Below, in pieces: positions 17,356 to 24,474 of a stretch of DNA of 64,000 nt (the stretch's first letter is position 1; every line of letters begins with the position of its first letter). The position numbers and the translations under genes are program-made. The notes beneath the pieces are model-generated. The model saw nothing but the letters and a program-made list of their open reading frames with translations. It made no database searches and was not told where the DNA came from. Origin of the DNA: Microbacterium ginsengisoli (lineage in GTDB: Bacteria; Actinomycetota; Actinomycetes; Actinomycetales; Microbacteriaceae); assembly GCF_000956535.1 (NCBI RefSeq), contig NZ_JYIY01000076.1, positions 62,001 through 126,000 of the forward strand, read 5' to 3'.

Positions 17356-17915
17356 TGGTGCGTCGCTCCGCCGCCGCGCGCGCGTGGCGCCAGCTGCCGT
17401 TCTTCATCTGGCTCGTGCTGCTGTGGATGCTGCTCTGGGGCCAGTTCACGGTGCTCGCTGCGCTCACCGGAATCGTGGTCGCCCTGATCGTCACGCGCGT
17501 GTTCCGGCTGCCGCCGGTCGAGCTGTCGGGCCGGCTGCATCCGTGGCACGCGCTCGTCTTCGTGGTCATGTTCGCGTTCGCGGTCGTGCGCGGCTCGCTG
17601 TCGGTCGCCTGGATCGTGCTCGACGTGCGCCGCCAGCCGCGCAACGCGGTCATCGCGGTGCCACTGCGGGTCGACGACGACCTCATCATGACCCACACCG
17701 CCGTCACGTCCTCGCTCATCCCGGGGTCGCTGCTGATCGACATCGATCGCGACCGGCGGGTGCTCTACCTGCACGTGATCGGCGTGCGCAGCGCGGAGGA
17801 CACCGAGCGCCAGCGACGCACGGTGCTCGCGTGGGAACGTCGCGTCGTGCAGGCGTTCGGATCGCGCGCCCAGGTGAAGACAGTGACGGATGCCGCGGCG
17901 GGAGGAGCCTCGTGA
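17355..17915 (+). CDS. mrpE: Mrp antiporter subunit E
   Basis: This 186-residue subunit has two N-terminal helices and a third near 65-85, followed by a cytoplasmic domain with TSSLIPGSLLIDIDRDRRVL, a recognisable MrpE segment (family proteins read TPGTLTVDV or similar). The ATG at 17355 shares its A with the mrpD stop TGA. It is the fourth gene of the operon and overlaps mrpF by GTGA. Confidence 0.9.
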   Translation: MVRRSAAARAWRQLPFFIWLVLLWMLLWGQFTVLAALTGIVVALIVTRVFRLPPVELSGRLHPWHALVFVVMFAFAVVRGSLSVAWIVLDVRRQPRNAVIAVPLRVDDDLIMTHTAVTSSLIPGSLLIDIDRDRRVLYLHVIGVRSAEDTERQRRTVLAWERRVVQAFGSRAQVKTVTDAAAGGAS

Positions 17916-18178
17916 ACCCCCTGCTCGTCGCGATCTACATCGTGTTCGCGCTCGCCGCGCTTCTCACGCTGTGGCGCATCGTGAAGGGCCCGTCGATCCT
18001 CGACCGGGCCGTGGCATCCGATGTGCTCCTCACCGAGGTGATGTGCGTGCTCGGCGCCGACATGGCGATAAACCACCACACCCGCACGCTGCCGGTGCTG
18101 CTGTGCCTCGCGGCGATCGGTGTGTTCGGGTCGGTCGCGATCGCGCGGTTCGTCGCGAGAAGAGAGGATCGGCGATGA
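17912..18178 (+). CDS. mrpF: Mrp antiporter subunit F
   Basis: This 88-residue protein has three helices. It shows the family sequence LWRIVKGPSILDRAVASDVL, with the conserved Gly-Pro and Asp-Arg pair after helix 1. It starts at GTG 17912 behind GGAGGAG and overlaps mrpE and mrpG by four bases. MrpF and MrpG are small subunits needed for assembly and cation transport. Confidence 0.9.
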   Translation: MNPLLVAIYIVFALAALLTLWRIVKGPSILDRAVASDVLLTEVMCVLGADMAINHHTRTLPVLLCLAAIGVFGSVAIARFVARREDRR

Positions 18179-18585
18179 CCATCGACAGCGTGCTCGACAC
18201 GGCCTCGCTCGTGCTGATCCTCATCGGCGCCCTGCTGTGCCTCACGGCAGCCATCGGCGTCGTGAGGCTGCGCGACGTCCCCGGGCGCCTGCACGCGGCG
18301 ACGAAGCCGCAGGTGCTCGGACTCGTGCTCATCTGCCTGGCGATCGCGCTGTCGCTGCGGTCGTGGCCGGTGGTGGCGTTCCTCGTGCCCGTCGTCATGT
18401 TCCAGCTCGCGACCGCCCCGCTGTCGGCCCACATGGTCGGTCGTCAGGCCTACCGCAACGGCTCGTTCGACGCCGACACCCTCGTGGTCGATGAGCTCGC
18501 CGGACGCGACGTCGACGAAGCCTCGACGATCGACCGCGAGGCCGCCGGCGGCGCCGGCCCCCAGGAGCCCGGCCCGTCGCGTTAG
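18175..18585 (+). CDS. mrpG: Mrp antiporter subunit G
   Basis: This 136-residue subunit has three helices in its first 90 residues with the hallmark VVRLRDVPGRLHAATKP. The last 45 residues are an acidic hydrophilic tail, longer than in most MrpG proteins. It is the last gene of the operon. Its TAG stop overlaps the TAA stop of the convergent MFS gene within the four bases TTAG (18582-18585), so no intergenic terminator is possible between them. Confidence 0.9.
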   Translation: MTIDSVLDTASLVLILIGALLCLTAAIGVVRLRDVPGRLHAATKPQVLGLVLICLAIALSLRSWPVVAFLVPVVMFQLATAPLSAHMVGRQAYRNGSFDADTLVVDELAGRDVDEASTIDREAAGGAGPQEPGPSR

Positions 18586-20237
18586 GCGCCGGGCTGCGGC
18601 ATCCGCTCGTCGTCGGCGCGGTAGCGCTCGTGCAGGCGCGCCTCGCCCCCGCGGTCCGGGATACCGAAGCGCACGACGAGTGCGCCGGCGACGAGCACGA
18701 TCGCGCCGACGAGGTAGGCGGCCCACGCTCCGGCCGCCAGCGACTCGCGCGCGGCCGCGAGGATCTGGCCCGCATCCGCCGGATAGGCCTGGGCGACATG
18801 GGCCGCGGAGGCGAACGACGCCTGCAGCGCCGCCGTCACCTCGGCGCCGATCTCCCCCGCGCGTCCCGAGTCGGCGATGTGGCGGGAGACGGCGCCCGCG
18901 AACCCCGCAGCGAGGATCGCACCGAGAAGCGCCTGCATGATCGACCCGCCGAGGTCGCCCTGCAGGTCGGATGCCGCGGAGGCCATGCCGACGCGTCGAA
19001 CGGGCGTCGATCCGGTCAGTGAGCGCGACGACGCGGTCATCACGAACGCGGCTCCCGCGCCGACGAAGAGGAAGCCGACGCCGACGAGCACGTAGGGCGT
19101 GCTCTCGCGCCAGCCGAGCATCGTCAGGAACGCGGCGAGGATGATCGCGTAGCCGAGAAGCATCGCCCACCGGGTGCCGCGCGTACCGACCAGCCGAGCG
19201 GCGAACGGCACCGCGATCAGCAGGCCGACGGCGGCGGGGATGACGGCGGCGCCGGCCTTCAAGGGGTCGTAGCCGAGCACGTTCTGCACGAATTGTTCAC
19301 CGACGAAGATCGCACCCAGCAGCGCACCGAACGCGATGGTGCCGGCGACGGCAGGCGCCCAGAACAGGCGTCGTCGGGCGATGTGCAGGTCGAACAGGGG
19401 GAAGCGGGTACGACGCTGCCGCCACCCGAACCCGCCGATCGCGACGACGGCGACGAGCACCAGCACGATGCCCGGCACCTGCTCGCCCGGATCGAAGACG
19501 ATCCCGATGCCGAGCACGAGCGCACCGACGCCGACCACGGACAACACGCCACCGATGTGATCGACGGGCTCCTCGGACTCCGCGACGCGGGAGGGCACGG
19601 CCCACGCGACCAGCACCGCGGCGACGAGCGCGAGGGGGATCGCCATGAGGAACGACGGGCGCCAGCCGGCATCCGTCAGCACGATACCGGCGAGCACAGA
19701 GCCGCCGACGCTCGCCATCGCGCTCACGCTCGACCACAGCGCGATCGCGCGGGTGCGCGCCGGTCCGTCGGCCCAGAGGGCGGTGATCAGCGACAGGGTC
19801 GTCGGGTAGGCGGCGCCGGCCGCGAGCCCCGTGAACACCCGCGCGAGCACGAGCGTCTCGACAGAGGATGCCGCAGCCGACGCGACGCTCGCGACCACGG
19901 TGAGCGAGAGACCGATGAGCAGGAGCCGCTTGCGGCCGTAGCGGTCGGCGACGGCGCCGAGGTAGAGCACCGACATCGCCAACCCCAGCCCGTTGCCGAT
20001 GCCGACGAGGTTCAGGGCCGTCTGGGACGCCCCGAACGCGTCGCCGATCGACGGCAGCGCCACCGTCGCCGCGGCGACATTGATGTTGCAGACGACGGCG
20101 GCGAGCACCAATGCCGTGAGCACGAGCCCCGCCCGGGCCGGTGTCGCAGGGCGGGGGGAGGCGGCATCCAACGTGGCGTCCCCTCTCGCGTCGGCATCGG
20201 CGTCGACCGAGCGGCCCGCGGACGGCGGGCGCGGCAA
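18582..20237 (-). CDS. MFS transporter, DHA2 (14-helix drug/H+ antiporter) type
   Basis: This 551-residue efflux-type protein has 13-14 helices. MFS motifs include LGAVADRYGRKRLLLIG (motif A between helices 2 and 3) and the motif C-like region with SVGGSVLAGIV. DHA2 members export lipophilic drugs and cationic compounds. The TTG at 20237 is the longest in-frame start and lies at the edge of a hairpin, so the true start could be a GTG further in. No regulator is adjacent. It ends in overlap with mrpG. Confidence 0.8.
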   Translation of the reverse strand: MPRPPSAGRSVDADADARGDATLDAASPRPATPARAGLVLTALVLAAVVCNINVAAATVALPSIGDAFGASQTALNLVGIGNGLGLAMSVLYLGAVADRYGRKRLLLIGLSLTVVASVASAAASSVETLVLARVFTGLAAGAAYPTTLSLITALWADGPARTRAIALWSSVSAMASVGGSVLAGIVLTDAGWRPSFLMAIPLALVAAVLVAWAVPSRVAESEEPVDHIGGVLSVVGVGALVLGIGIVFDPGEQVPGIVLVLVAVVAIGGFGWRQRRTRFPLFDLHIARRRLFWAPAVAGTIAFGALLGAIFVGEQFVQNVLGYDPLKAGAAVIPAAVGLLIAVPFAARLVGTRGTRWAMLLGYAIILAAFLTMLGWRESTPYVLVGVGFLFVGAGAAFVMTASSRSLTGSTPVRRVGMASAASDLQGDLGGSIMQALLGAILAAGFAGAVSRHIADSGRAGEIGAEVTAALQASFASAAHVAQAYPADAGQILAAARESLAAGAWAAYLVGAIVLVAGALVVRFGIPDRGGEARLHERYRADDERMPQPGA

Positions 20238-20277
20238 CGCGCTGGTGGTCAGCCTAGGGGCCGCACCACCAGCGCGT
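20237..20277 (-). terminator. Terminator hairpin after the SLT gene
   Basis: ACGCGCTGGTGGT pairs perfectly with ACCACCAGCGCGT across 15 bases. It lies 13 bases beyond the stop of the SLT-domain gene on the minus strand, just before the MFS gene. Confidence 0.65.
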
Positions 20278-20289
20278 CAGCGTGGCGGA

Positions 20290-21108
20290 TCAGTACCAGC
20301 CGGTCGACTGGGAGTGACCCCAGGCGCCGCACGGCGTGCCGTAGGCGCGGCTGATGTAGCCGAGACCCCACGCGATCTGCGTCGCGGGGTTCGTCTGCCA
20401 GTCGGCGCCGTTCGCGCCCATCTTCGAGCCGGGCAGGGCCTGGGGGATGCCGTAGGCACCGCTCGAGGCGTTGTAGGCGCGGTAGTTCCAGCCCGACTCC
20501 TTCTTCCAGAGGGAGTACAGGCAGGCGAACTGGTCGTCACCCCAGCCGTAGTTGGCGGCCGCCATCTGCTTGGCGATGGCCTGCGCACTGGCGGGGTCCG
20601 CGGCTGCCGCGTTCGCGGCGGCCGCCGACGCCTGCGAGGCGGCGGCGCGCTTGGCTGCGGCGGCCTTCTCGGCGGCGGCCTTCGCGGCAGCCTCCTGGGC
20701 GGCGGCCTGCGCGGCCTGCTCGGCGGCGATGCGCGCCTGCTCGGCGTCGTGGGCGGCGATCTGATCGGCGACGGTGGACGTCGTGCCGCGCAGATTCGCG
20801 GTGAGGGCGGCGACCGTCTCGGCGGGGAGCTCCTCCGAGTTGGTGAGCTGGTCGATCTGCGCACCGAGTGCGGAGGCGTCGACCTTGCCGGAGGCTCCCG
20901 TCACCGTGACTCGGGCGACGGCCGCGTACAGGCTGGCGTCTCGATCGACGTCGCGCGCGGCGGGGCCTGCGAGAGAGGGGGGAGCGGGGGTCTGGGCCGC
21001 GGCCGTGGAGACCAGGCCGACGGGGATGCCGACCGCGAGAGTGGTCGCGAGTGCGGCGAGGGGGATGAGCGTTCTCTTACGACGGGGGAGAGTGACGCGA
21101 AGGCGCAC
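20290..21108 (-). CDS. Secreted lytic transglycosylase (SLT-type) domain protein
   Basis: This 272-residue protein has a basic start and a signal peptide (about 1-40, ending STAAAQ), a helical Ala-rich segment of about 60 residues that could form a coiled coil, and a C-terminal SLT domain of about 80 residues. The catalytic Glu is in LWKKESGWNY, followed by SSGAYGIPQALPGSKM and GLGYISRAYGTPCGAW. Two Cys probably form a disulfide. Such proteins cleave peptidoglycan outside the cell. GTG 21108 was chosen because GGAG precedes it; upstream codons in frame lack a ribosome site. Confidence 0.88.
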   Translation of the reverse strand: MRLRVTLPRRKRTLIPLAALATTLAVGIPVGLVSTAAAQTPAPPSLAGPAARDVDRDASLYAAVARVTVTGASGKVDASALGAQIDQLTNSEELPAETVAALTANLRGTTSTVADQIAAHDAEQARIAAEQAAQAAAQEAAAKAAAEKAAAAKRAAASQASAAAANAAAADPASAQAIAKQMAAANYGWGDDQFACLYSLWKKESGWNYRAYNASSGAYGIPQALPGSKMGANGADWQTNPATQIAWGLGYISRAYGTPCGAWGHSQSTGWY

Positions 21109-21408
21109 GGAACTCCAATTCTCGAGCTTCCCTGCGGCTCCTCGCGTGCCCGCCAGGCGGACGACGTCGGGCGGCCGCGCGCGTGTCAGCGGGCGGCGGC
21201 CGAGCAGGCTGGCCGCCTCGGACGATGCGGCGGGCGACGGTCGCACGAGGCGGTTCCGGTGCCCTGACGCTGACGCATCACACCCGTCTGGACGGGTGAG
21301 TCCGAGGCATCCGCCCCGCTCCCTCGGGTGGGACCGCGGCGGACCCGGCCACGTTAGGGGGCATTTCTGGACGAGTCCTGTATGGATGCCACGGCTCTCC
21401 CGGGGGCG
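21109..21408 (-). other. 300-bp leader/intergenic region of the SLT gene
   Basis: This stretch lies between the HxlR gene and the SLT gene on the minus strand. It is GC-rich and carries a perfect inverted repeat CACCCGTC...GACGGGTG at 21281-21298. No gene is supported. I searched it by eye for the c-di-AMP (ydaO) riboswitch often found upstream of actinobacterial cell-wall hydrolases and did not find its core. Confidence 0.4.
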
Positions 21409-21789
21409 TCAGGTGCGGGCGATCGCCTTCTGACCCACGATCTCGTCGGCGTTGTCGGCCACCCAGGAGAGCAACGGGAGCATGCGCTCGACCAGTTCGA
21501 GCCCAAGCGGAGTGAGGCTGTACTCGACGTGCGGGGGCACCGCGGGAAGCGATCGCCGGGCCACGAGACCGTCGGCGACGAGGGTGCGCAGCGTCGAGCC
21601 GAGCATCTTTTCGCTGATGCCGTCGACGCCCCGGCGCAGCTCGCCCCAGCGCTGCGTGCCGTCGCTGAGAGCGGCGATCACGAGCACTCCCCACCGGCTC
21701 ATCACGTGGTCGAGCACGACCCGGGTCGGGCATGAATGGGTGAAAGTTCCGGGGCGGTCCTCCCGGATTTCCGCAAAACTCACCGCCAT
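21409..21789 (-). CDS. HxlR/DUF24-family redox-type regulator (QorR-like)
   Basis: This 126-residue winged-helix regulator has the family opening with a lone Cys, THSCPTRVVLDHV (Cys20), and the recognition region RWGELRRGVDGISEKMLGSTLR. In this family the N-terminal Cys senses quinones, diamide or electrophiles. The divergent neighbour is a QorB-like quinone reductase, the arrangement known for QorR/Qor2 in Corynebacterium, so this is probably its repressor. The ATG at 21789 lies six bases after TACGGT, so the mRNA is likely leaderless. Confidence 0.87.
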   Translation of the reverse strand: MAVSFAEIREDRPGTFTHSCPTRVVLDHVMSRWGVLVIAALSDGTQRWGELRRGVDGISEKMLGSTLRTLVADGLVARRSLPAVPPHVEYSLTPLGLELVERMLPLLSWVADNADEIVGQKAIART

Positions 21790-21795
21790 TCCAGT

Positions 21796-21801
21796 ACCGT
21801 A
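21796..21801 (-). promoter_or_regulatory. -10 element of a leaderless promoter (HxlR gene)
   Basis: TACGGT, then ACTGGA, then ATG at 21789. It overlaps the inverted repeat at 21799-21816, consistent with autorepression. Confidence 0.45.
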
Positions 21802-21816
21802 CCCGAAAGTGGGTAC
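21799..21816. promoter_or_regulatory. Operator candidate for the HxlR regulator
   Basis: GTACCCGAAAGTGGGTAC is an inverted repeat of GTACCC with a six-base centre. It lies 10 bases upstream of the regulator start and 68 bases upstream of the oxidoreductase start. Confidence 0.6.
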
Positions 21817-21883
21817 CCATCGGTGGGAATGTGCCGATGCCCGATGCCGCTGCATCCTCCGTTCGCACGTCGAAGGGAACCCC

Positions 21884-22729
21884 ATGACCATCCTCGTCAC
21901 CGGTGCCTCCGGGCACCTCGGCCGTCTCGTCGTCGAGCGTCTGCTCGCGCGTGGTGCCGCTGCATCCGACATCGTCGCCGGCGCTCGCACTCCCGCGAAG
22001 GCCGCCGACCTCGGCGTGCGCGTCGTCGAGCTCGACTACACGAAGCCCGAGACCGTCGCGGCAGCCCTCGAGGGCGTCGACCGCGTGCTGCTGATCTCGA
22101 GCTCCGAGGTCGGACAGCGTGCCGCCCAGCATCAGGTCGTCATCGACGCCGCCGTCGCAGCGGGCGTCGAGCTGCTGGCCTACACGAGCATCTACCGTGC
22201 GGGGGAGAGCACCCACATCCTCGCTCCCGAGCATGTCGAGACCGAAGCCGCGATCGCCGCGTCGGGCGTTCCGGCCGTGCTGCTGCGCAACAACTGGTAC
22301 ACCGAGAACCAGCTCGCCGACGTGCAGTACGCGGGCACGTCGGGTGTGCTCGCGGCCGCCGCGGGCGACGGTCGCATCGCGAGCGCCAGCCGCGTGGACT
22401 ACGCGGACGCTGCCGCCGCGGTGCTGCTGGCCGACGACCAGGCCGGTCGGGTCTATGAGCTCGCCGGTGACGTCGCCTGGAACTACGACGACCTCGCCGC
22501 GGCCGCGGCCGCGATCTTCGACCGTGAGGTGTCCTACGTGCGCCAGACGGTCGCCGAGCGCGCCGCCGCGCTCGAGGCCGCCGGGCTCGACGCTGGCACG
22601 GCCGGATTCGTCGCCGCGATGGACGCGAGCACGGCCGAGGGCCAGCTCGACGGCGGAGACGGCTCTCTCGCCGCGCTCATCGGACGCCCCACGACGCCTC
22701 TCGTCGAGGGACTGCGCGCCGCTCTCTGA
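21884..22729 (+). CDS. NmrA-like NAD(P)H:quinone reductase (QorB/Qor2-like)
   Basis: This 281-residue Rossmann-fold protein begins with ILVTGASGHLGRLVVERLL, the cofactor-binding motif. Further segments, LAYTSIYRA, LLRNNWYTEN and the Asp of ASRVDYADAA, match QorB (YtfG) proteins, which reduce quinones with NADPH. It is divergent from the HxlR-type regulator and ends in a perfect 16-bp-arm terminator, so it is a one-gene unit. GAAGGGAA precedes the ATG. Confidence 0.85.
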   Translation: MTILVTGASGHLGRLVVERLLARGAAASDIVAGARTPAKAADLGVRVVELDYTKPETVAAALEGVDRVLLISSSEVGQRAAQHQVVIDAAVAAGVELLAYTSIYRAGESTHILAPEHVETEAAIAASGVPAVLLRNNWYTENQLADVQYAGTSGVLAAAAGDGRIASASRVDYADAAAAVLLADDQAGRVYELAGDVAWNYDDLAAAAAAIFDREVSYVRQTVAERAAALEAAGLDAGTAGFVAAMDASTAEGQLDGGDGSLAALIGRPTTPLVEGLRAAL

Positions 22730-22739
22730 GCGCCACCCC

Positions 22740-22774
22740 ACGGAACGCCGCACCCCTCGGGTGCGGCGTTCCGT
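22740..22774 (+). terminator. Terminator after the QorB-like gene
   Basis: ACGGAACGCCGCACCC pairs perfectly with GGGTGCGGCGTTCCGT over a three-base loop. It lies 11 bases after the stop and just before the 3' end of the convergent TetR gene. Confidence 0.85.
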
Positions 22775-22797
22775 CATGTCGAGCGCGGAGCGTCGCG

Positions 22798-23352
22798 TCA
22801 GGCGGTGAGGCCGCGGAGAGCGGATGCCGCGTCGTCGATGCCCGAGACGAGGTCGGGGGCGGCGCCGGCCACCCAGCGCTGGAACCCCTGGTGGAACAGC
22901 GAGACGCCGGCGTCGGCGGCGAGGTCGGCCGACAGGTCGTCGACGCCTCGCGCGCGTAGCGCGTCGGCGGCGGCGGCGCGCATGGTGGCGAGCTTGAGCA
23001 GCTCGCGCTCCCGCAGGCTCGTGTTGCGGTCGATCGCGGCCTGACGGGCGGCCACGAAATCGTGGTCGGGGAAGTAGTCCTGCGTCTCCCGCATCACCGT
23101 GATCATGATCTGTAACGGCGTGAGTCGGTGGTCCGCGGCGGCGATCGCGTCGACGACCCGCTGCTGGAGCACGGCCGATCCCTGGAAGAGCACCTCGCGC
23201 TTGTCGGCGAAGTGTCGGAAGAAGGTGCGCTCAGTGACTCCTGCGCGCGCGGCGATGTCGCCGACGGATGTCTCGTCGAACCCGCGCTCGACATAGAGGT
23301 CGAGCGCGGCGCGCGCGAGTCGCTCGCGTGCTCCCGGTTCCCATCGACCCAT
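22798..23352 (-). CDS. TetR-family transcriptional regulator
   Basis: This 184-residue repressor has the N-terminal helix-turn-helix SVGDIAARAGVTERTFFRHF with the common KREVLF extension. The ligand domain is not recognisable in detail. The ATG at 23352 (MGRWEPGARER) was chosen because TATGAT ends six bases before it, giving a leaderless mRNA. It is divergent from an SDR gene with a strong palindrome in between. Confidence 0.9.
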   Translation of the reverse strand: MGRWEPGARERLARAALDLYVERGFDETSVGDIAARAGVTERTFFRHFADKREVLFQGSAVLQQRVVDAIAAADHRLTPLQIMITVMRETQDYFPDHDFVAARQAAIDRNTSLRERELLKLATMRAAAADALRARGVDDLSADLAADAGVSLFHQGFQRWVAGAAPDLVSGIDDAASALRGLTA

Positions 23353-23358
23353 ACGTCG

Positions 23359-23364
23359 ATCATA
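23359..23364 (-). promoter_or_regulatory. -10 element of a leaderless promoter (TetR gene)
   Basis: TATGAT, CGACGT, then ATG at 23352. This is a near-perfect -10 element with the start codon at the predicted transcript start. Confidence 0.55.
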
Positions 23365-23367
23365 GTG

Positions 23368-23418
23368 ATGACAGTGACTGACGTTGGGTGCTAGCCTGAT
23401 GTCACACACTGACATCAG
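23368..23418 (+). promoter_or_regulatory. Promoter and TetR operator of the SDR gene
   Basis: ATGACA (23368-23373) and TAGCCT (23392-23397), 18 bases apart, form a plausible promoter. CTGATGTCACACACTGACATCAG (23396-23418) is an inverted repeat with nine-base arms and a five-base centre that overlaps the transcript start, an ideal repressor position. AAGGGAG follows as the ribosome site. Confidence 0.7.
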
Positions 23419-23432
23419 GAAGGGAGCGCATC

Positions 23433-24323
23433 ATGCGCATCTTCGTCACCGGAGCCACCGGCTGGATCGGAACCGCCGTGTCGGCCGAACTGCTCTCGGC
23501 AGGACATGAGGTCGTCGGCCTCGCTCGCACCGCGGCCGCCGCCGACACCCTCGCCGCCCGCGGCATCGAGGTGCTGCGCGGCGAGCTGACCGACCTCGAC
23601 TCGCTGCGCGCCGGCGCCGCCGGCGCCGACGCCGTGGCCCACCTCGCCTTCGTGCACGACTTCGCACGGTTCGCCGAGTCAGGGGTGATCGAGCACCATG
23701 CCGTCGCCGCGCTCGCCGAGACGCTCGCGCCTCGTGGCGGTGCGCTCATCGTCGCCTCCGGCATGGCGGGCTACCCCGGGCAGACCCTCACCGAGGCGAC
23801 GCCGTCCACGCAGCACGGCATCGAATCGATGCGCGGCGGCAGCGAGAACCTCGCGCTCGGCTGGGCGGCGCAGGGTGTGCGCGCCATGGCGGCCCGCTTC
23901 GCCCCGACGGTGCACGGCATGGGCGACCACGGCTTCACCGCGGAGCTCGCCCGCATCGCCCGCACGCAGGGGTTCGCCGGATATGTCGGCGACGGCATGA
24001 ACCGCTGGCCCGCGGTACACCGCACCGACGCTGCCCGTCTCGTGCGGCTCGCGATCGAGGGCGGCGAGCCCGGGACGATCGTGCACGCTGTCGCTGAGGA
24101 CGGAATTCCGGCTCGCGACATCGCGGCGTGGCTCGGTGCCGCACTCGGCGTGCCGGTGCGTTCTGTCGCCCCCGCCGACGCCGATGCGCACTTCGGGTGG
24201 ATCGGGCGGTTCTTCGCCGCCGACATCGCCGCTTCCGCCACGCTCACCCGTGAGCGCTTCGCCTGGGAGCCGACCGGGCCGACCCTCGCCGAGGACATCG
24301 CCGCGGGCGCCTACAGCGGCTGA
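23433..24323 (+). CDS. NAD-dependent epimerase/dehydratase-type oxidoreductase
   Basis: This 296-residue extended SDR opens with MRIFVTGATGWIGTAVSAEL, the Rossmann motif. Unlike typical epimerases the active-site Tyr-Lys pair is not obvious: after LIVASGMAGYPGQ there is no clear YxxxK. It may therefore act as an atypical reductase or NADP-binding protein, as do many close relatives annotated only as SDR. It is controlled by the divergent TetR operator and ends before a structured intergenic stretch. Confidence 0.83.
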   Translation: MRIFVTGATGWIGTAVSAELLSAGHEVVGLARTAAAADTLAARGIEVLRGELTDLDSLRAGAAGADAVAHLAFVHDFARFAESGVIEHHAVAALAETLAPRGGALIVASGMAGYPGQTLTEATPSTQHGIESMRGGSENLALGWAAQGVRAMAARFAPTVHGMGDHGFTAELARIARTQGFAGYVGDGMNRWPAVHRTDAARLVRLAIEGGEPGTIVHAVAEDGIPARDIAAWLGAALGVPVRSVAPADADAHFGWIGRFFAADIAASATLTRERFAWEPTGPTLAEDIAAGAYSG

Positions 24324-24392
24324 GTGCAGGAGAATGCGCGAGAACAGGACGATTCGGGCGTGATCGCCCTGTTCCCGCGGGAGTTCCTGTGC
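24324..24392. repeat. Imperfect 69-bp inverted-repeat element
   Basis: The first half (GTGCAGGAGAATGCGCGAGA...) and the reverse complement of the second half (GCACAGGAACTCCCGCGGGA...) agree at most positions through CAGGA, CGCG, GAACAGG and CGAT. The element is entirely intergenic, starting right after the SDR stop codon, and would fold into one long imperfect hairpin. It does not contain the 16-bp palindrome. Confidence 0.55.
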
Positions 24393-24436
24393 GGGCGGGG
24401 CCCCGCCTGTGGTGCGACGCTCGCGGCCACGCAGGG

Positions 24437-24472
24437 TGAGGGGGGCGGATGCCGCGGCATCCGCCCCCCTCA
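24437..24472. terminator. Perfect palindromic terminator built on the 16-bp motif
   Basis: TGAGGGGGGCGGATGCC pairs with GGCATCCGCCCCCCTCA without mismatch. It contains GGATGCCGCGGCATCC at 24447-24462. It lies two bases beyond the stop of the YhgE gene (minus) and after the SDR unit (plus), so it probably works both ways. Confidence 0.75.
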
Positions 24473-24474
24473 TC

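Noticed and set aside
21109-21408. Possible ydaO (c-di-AMP) riboswitch in the leader of the SLT-domain gene
   Set aside because: Actinobacterial cell-wall hydrolases often have one and the leader is long enough, but the conserved riboswitch core was not found on either strand.
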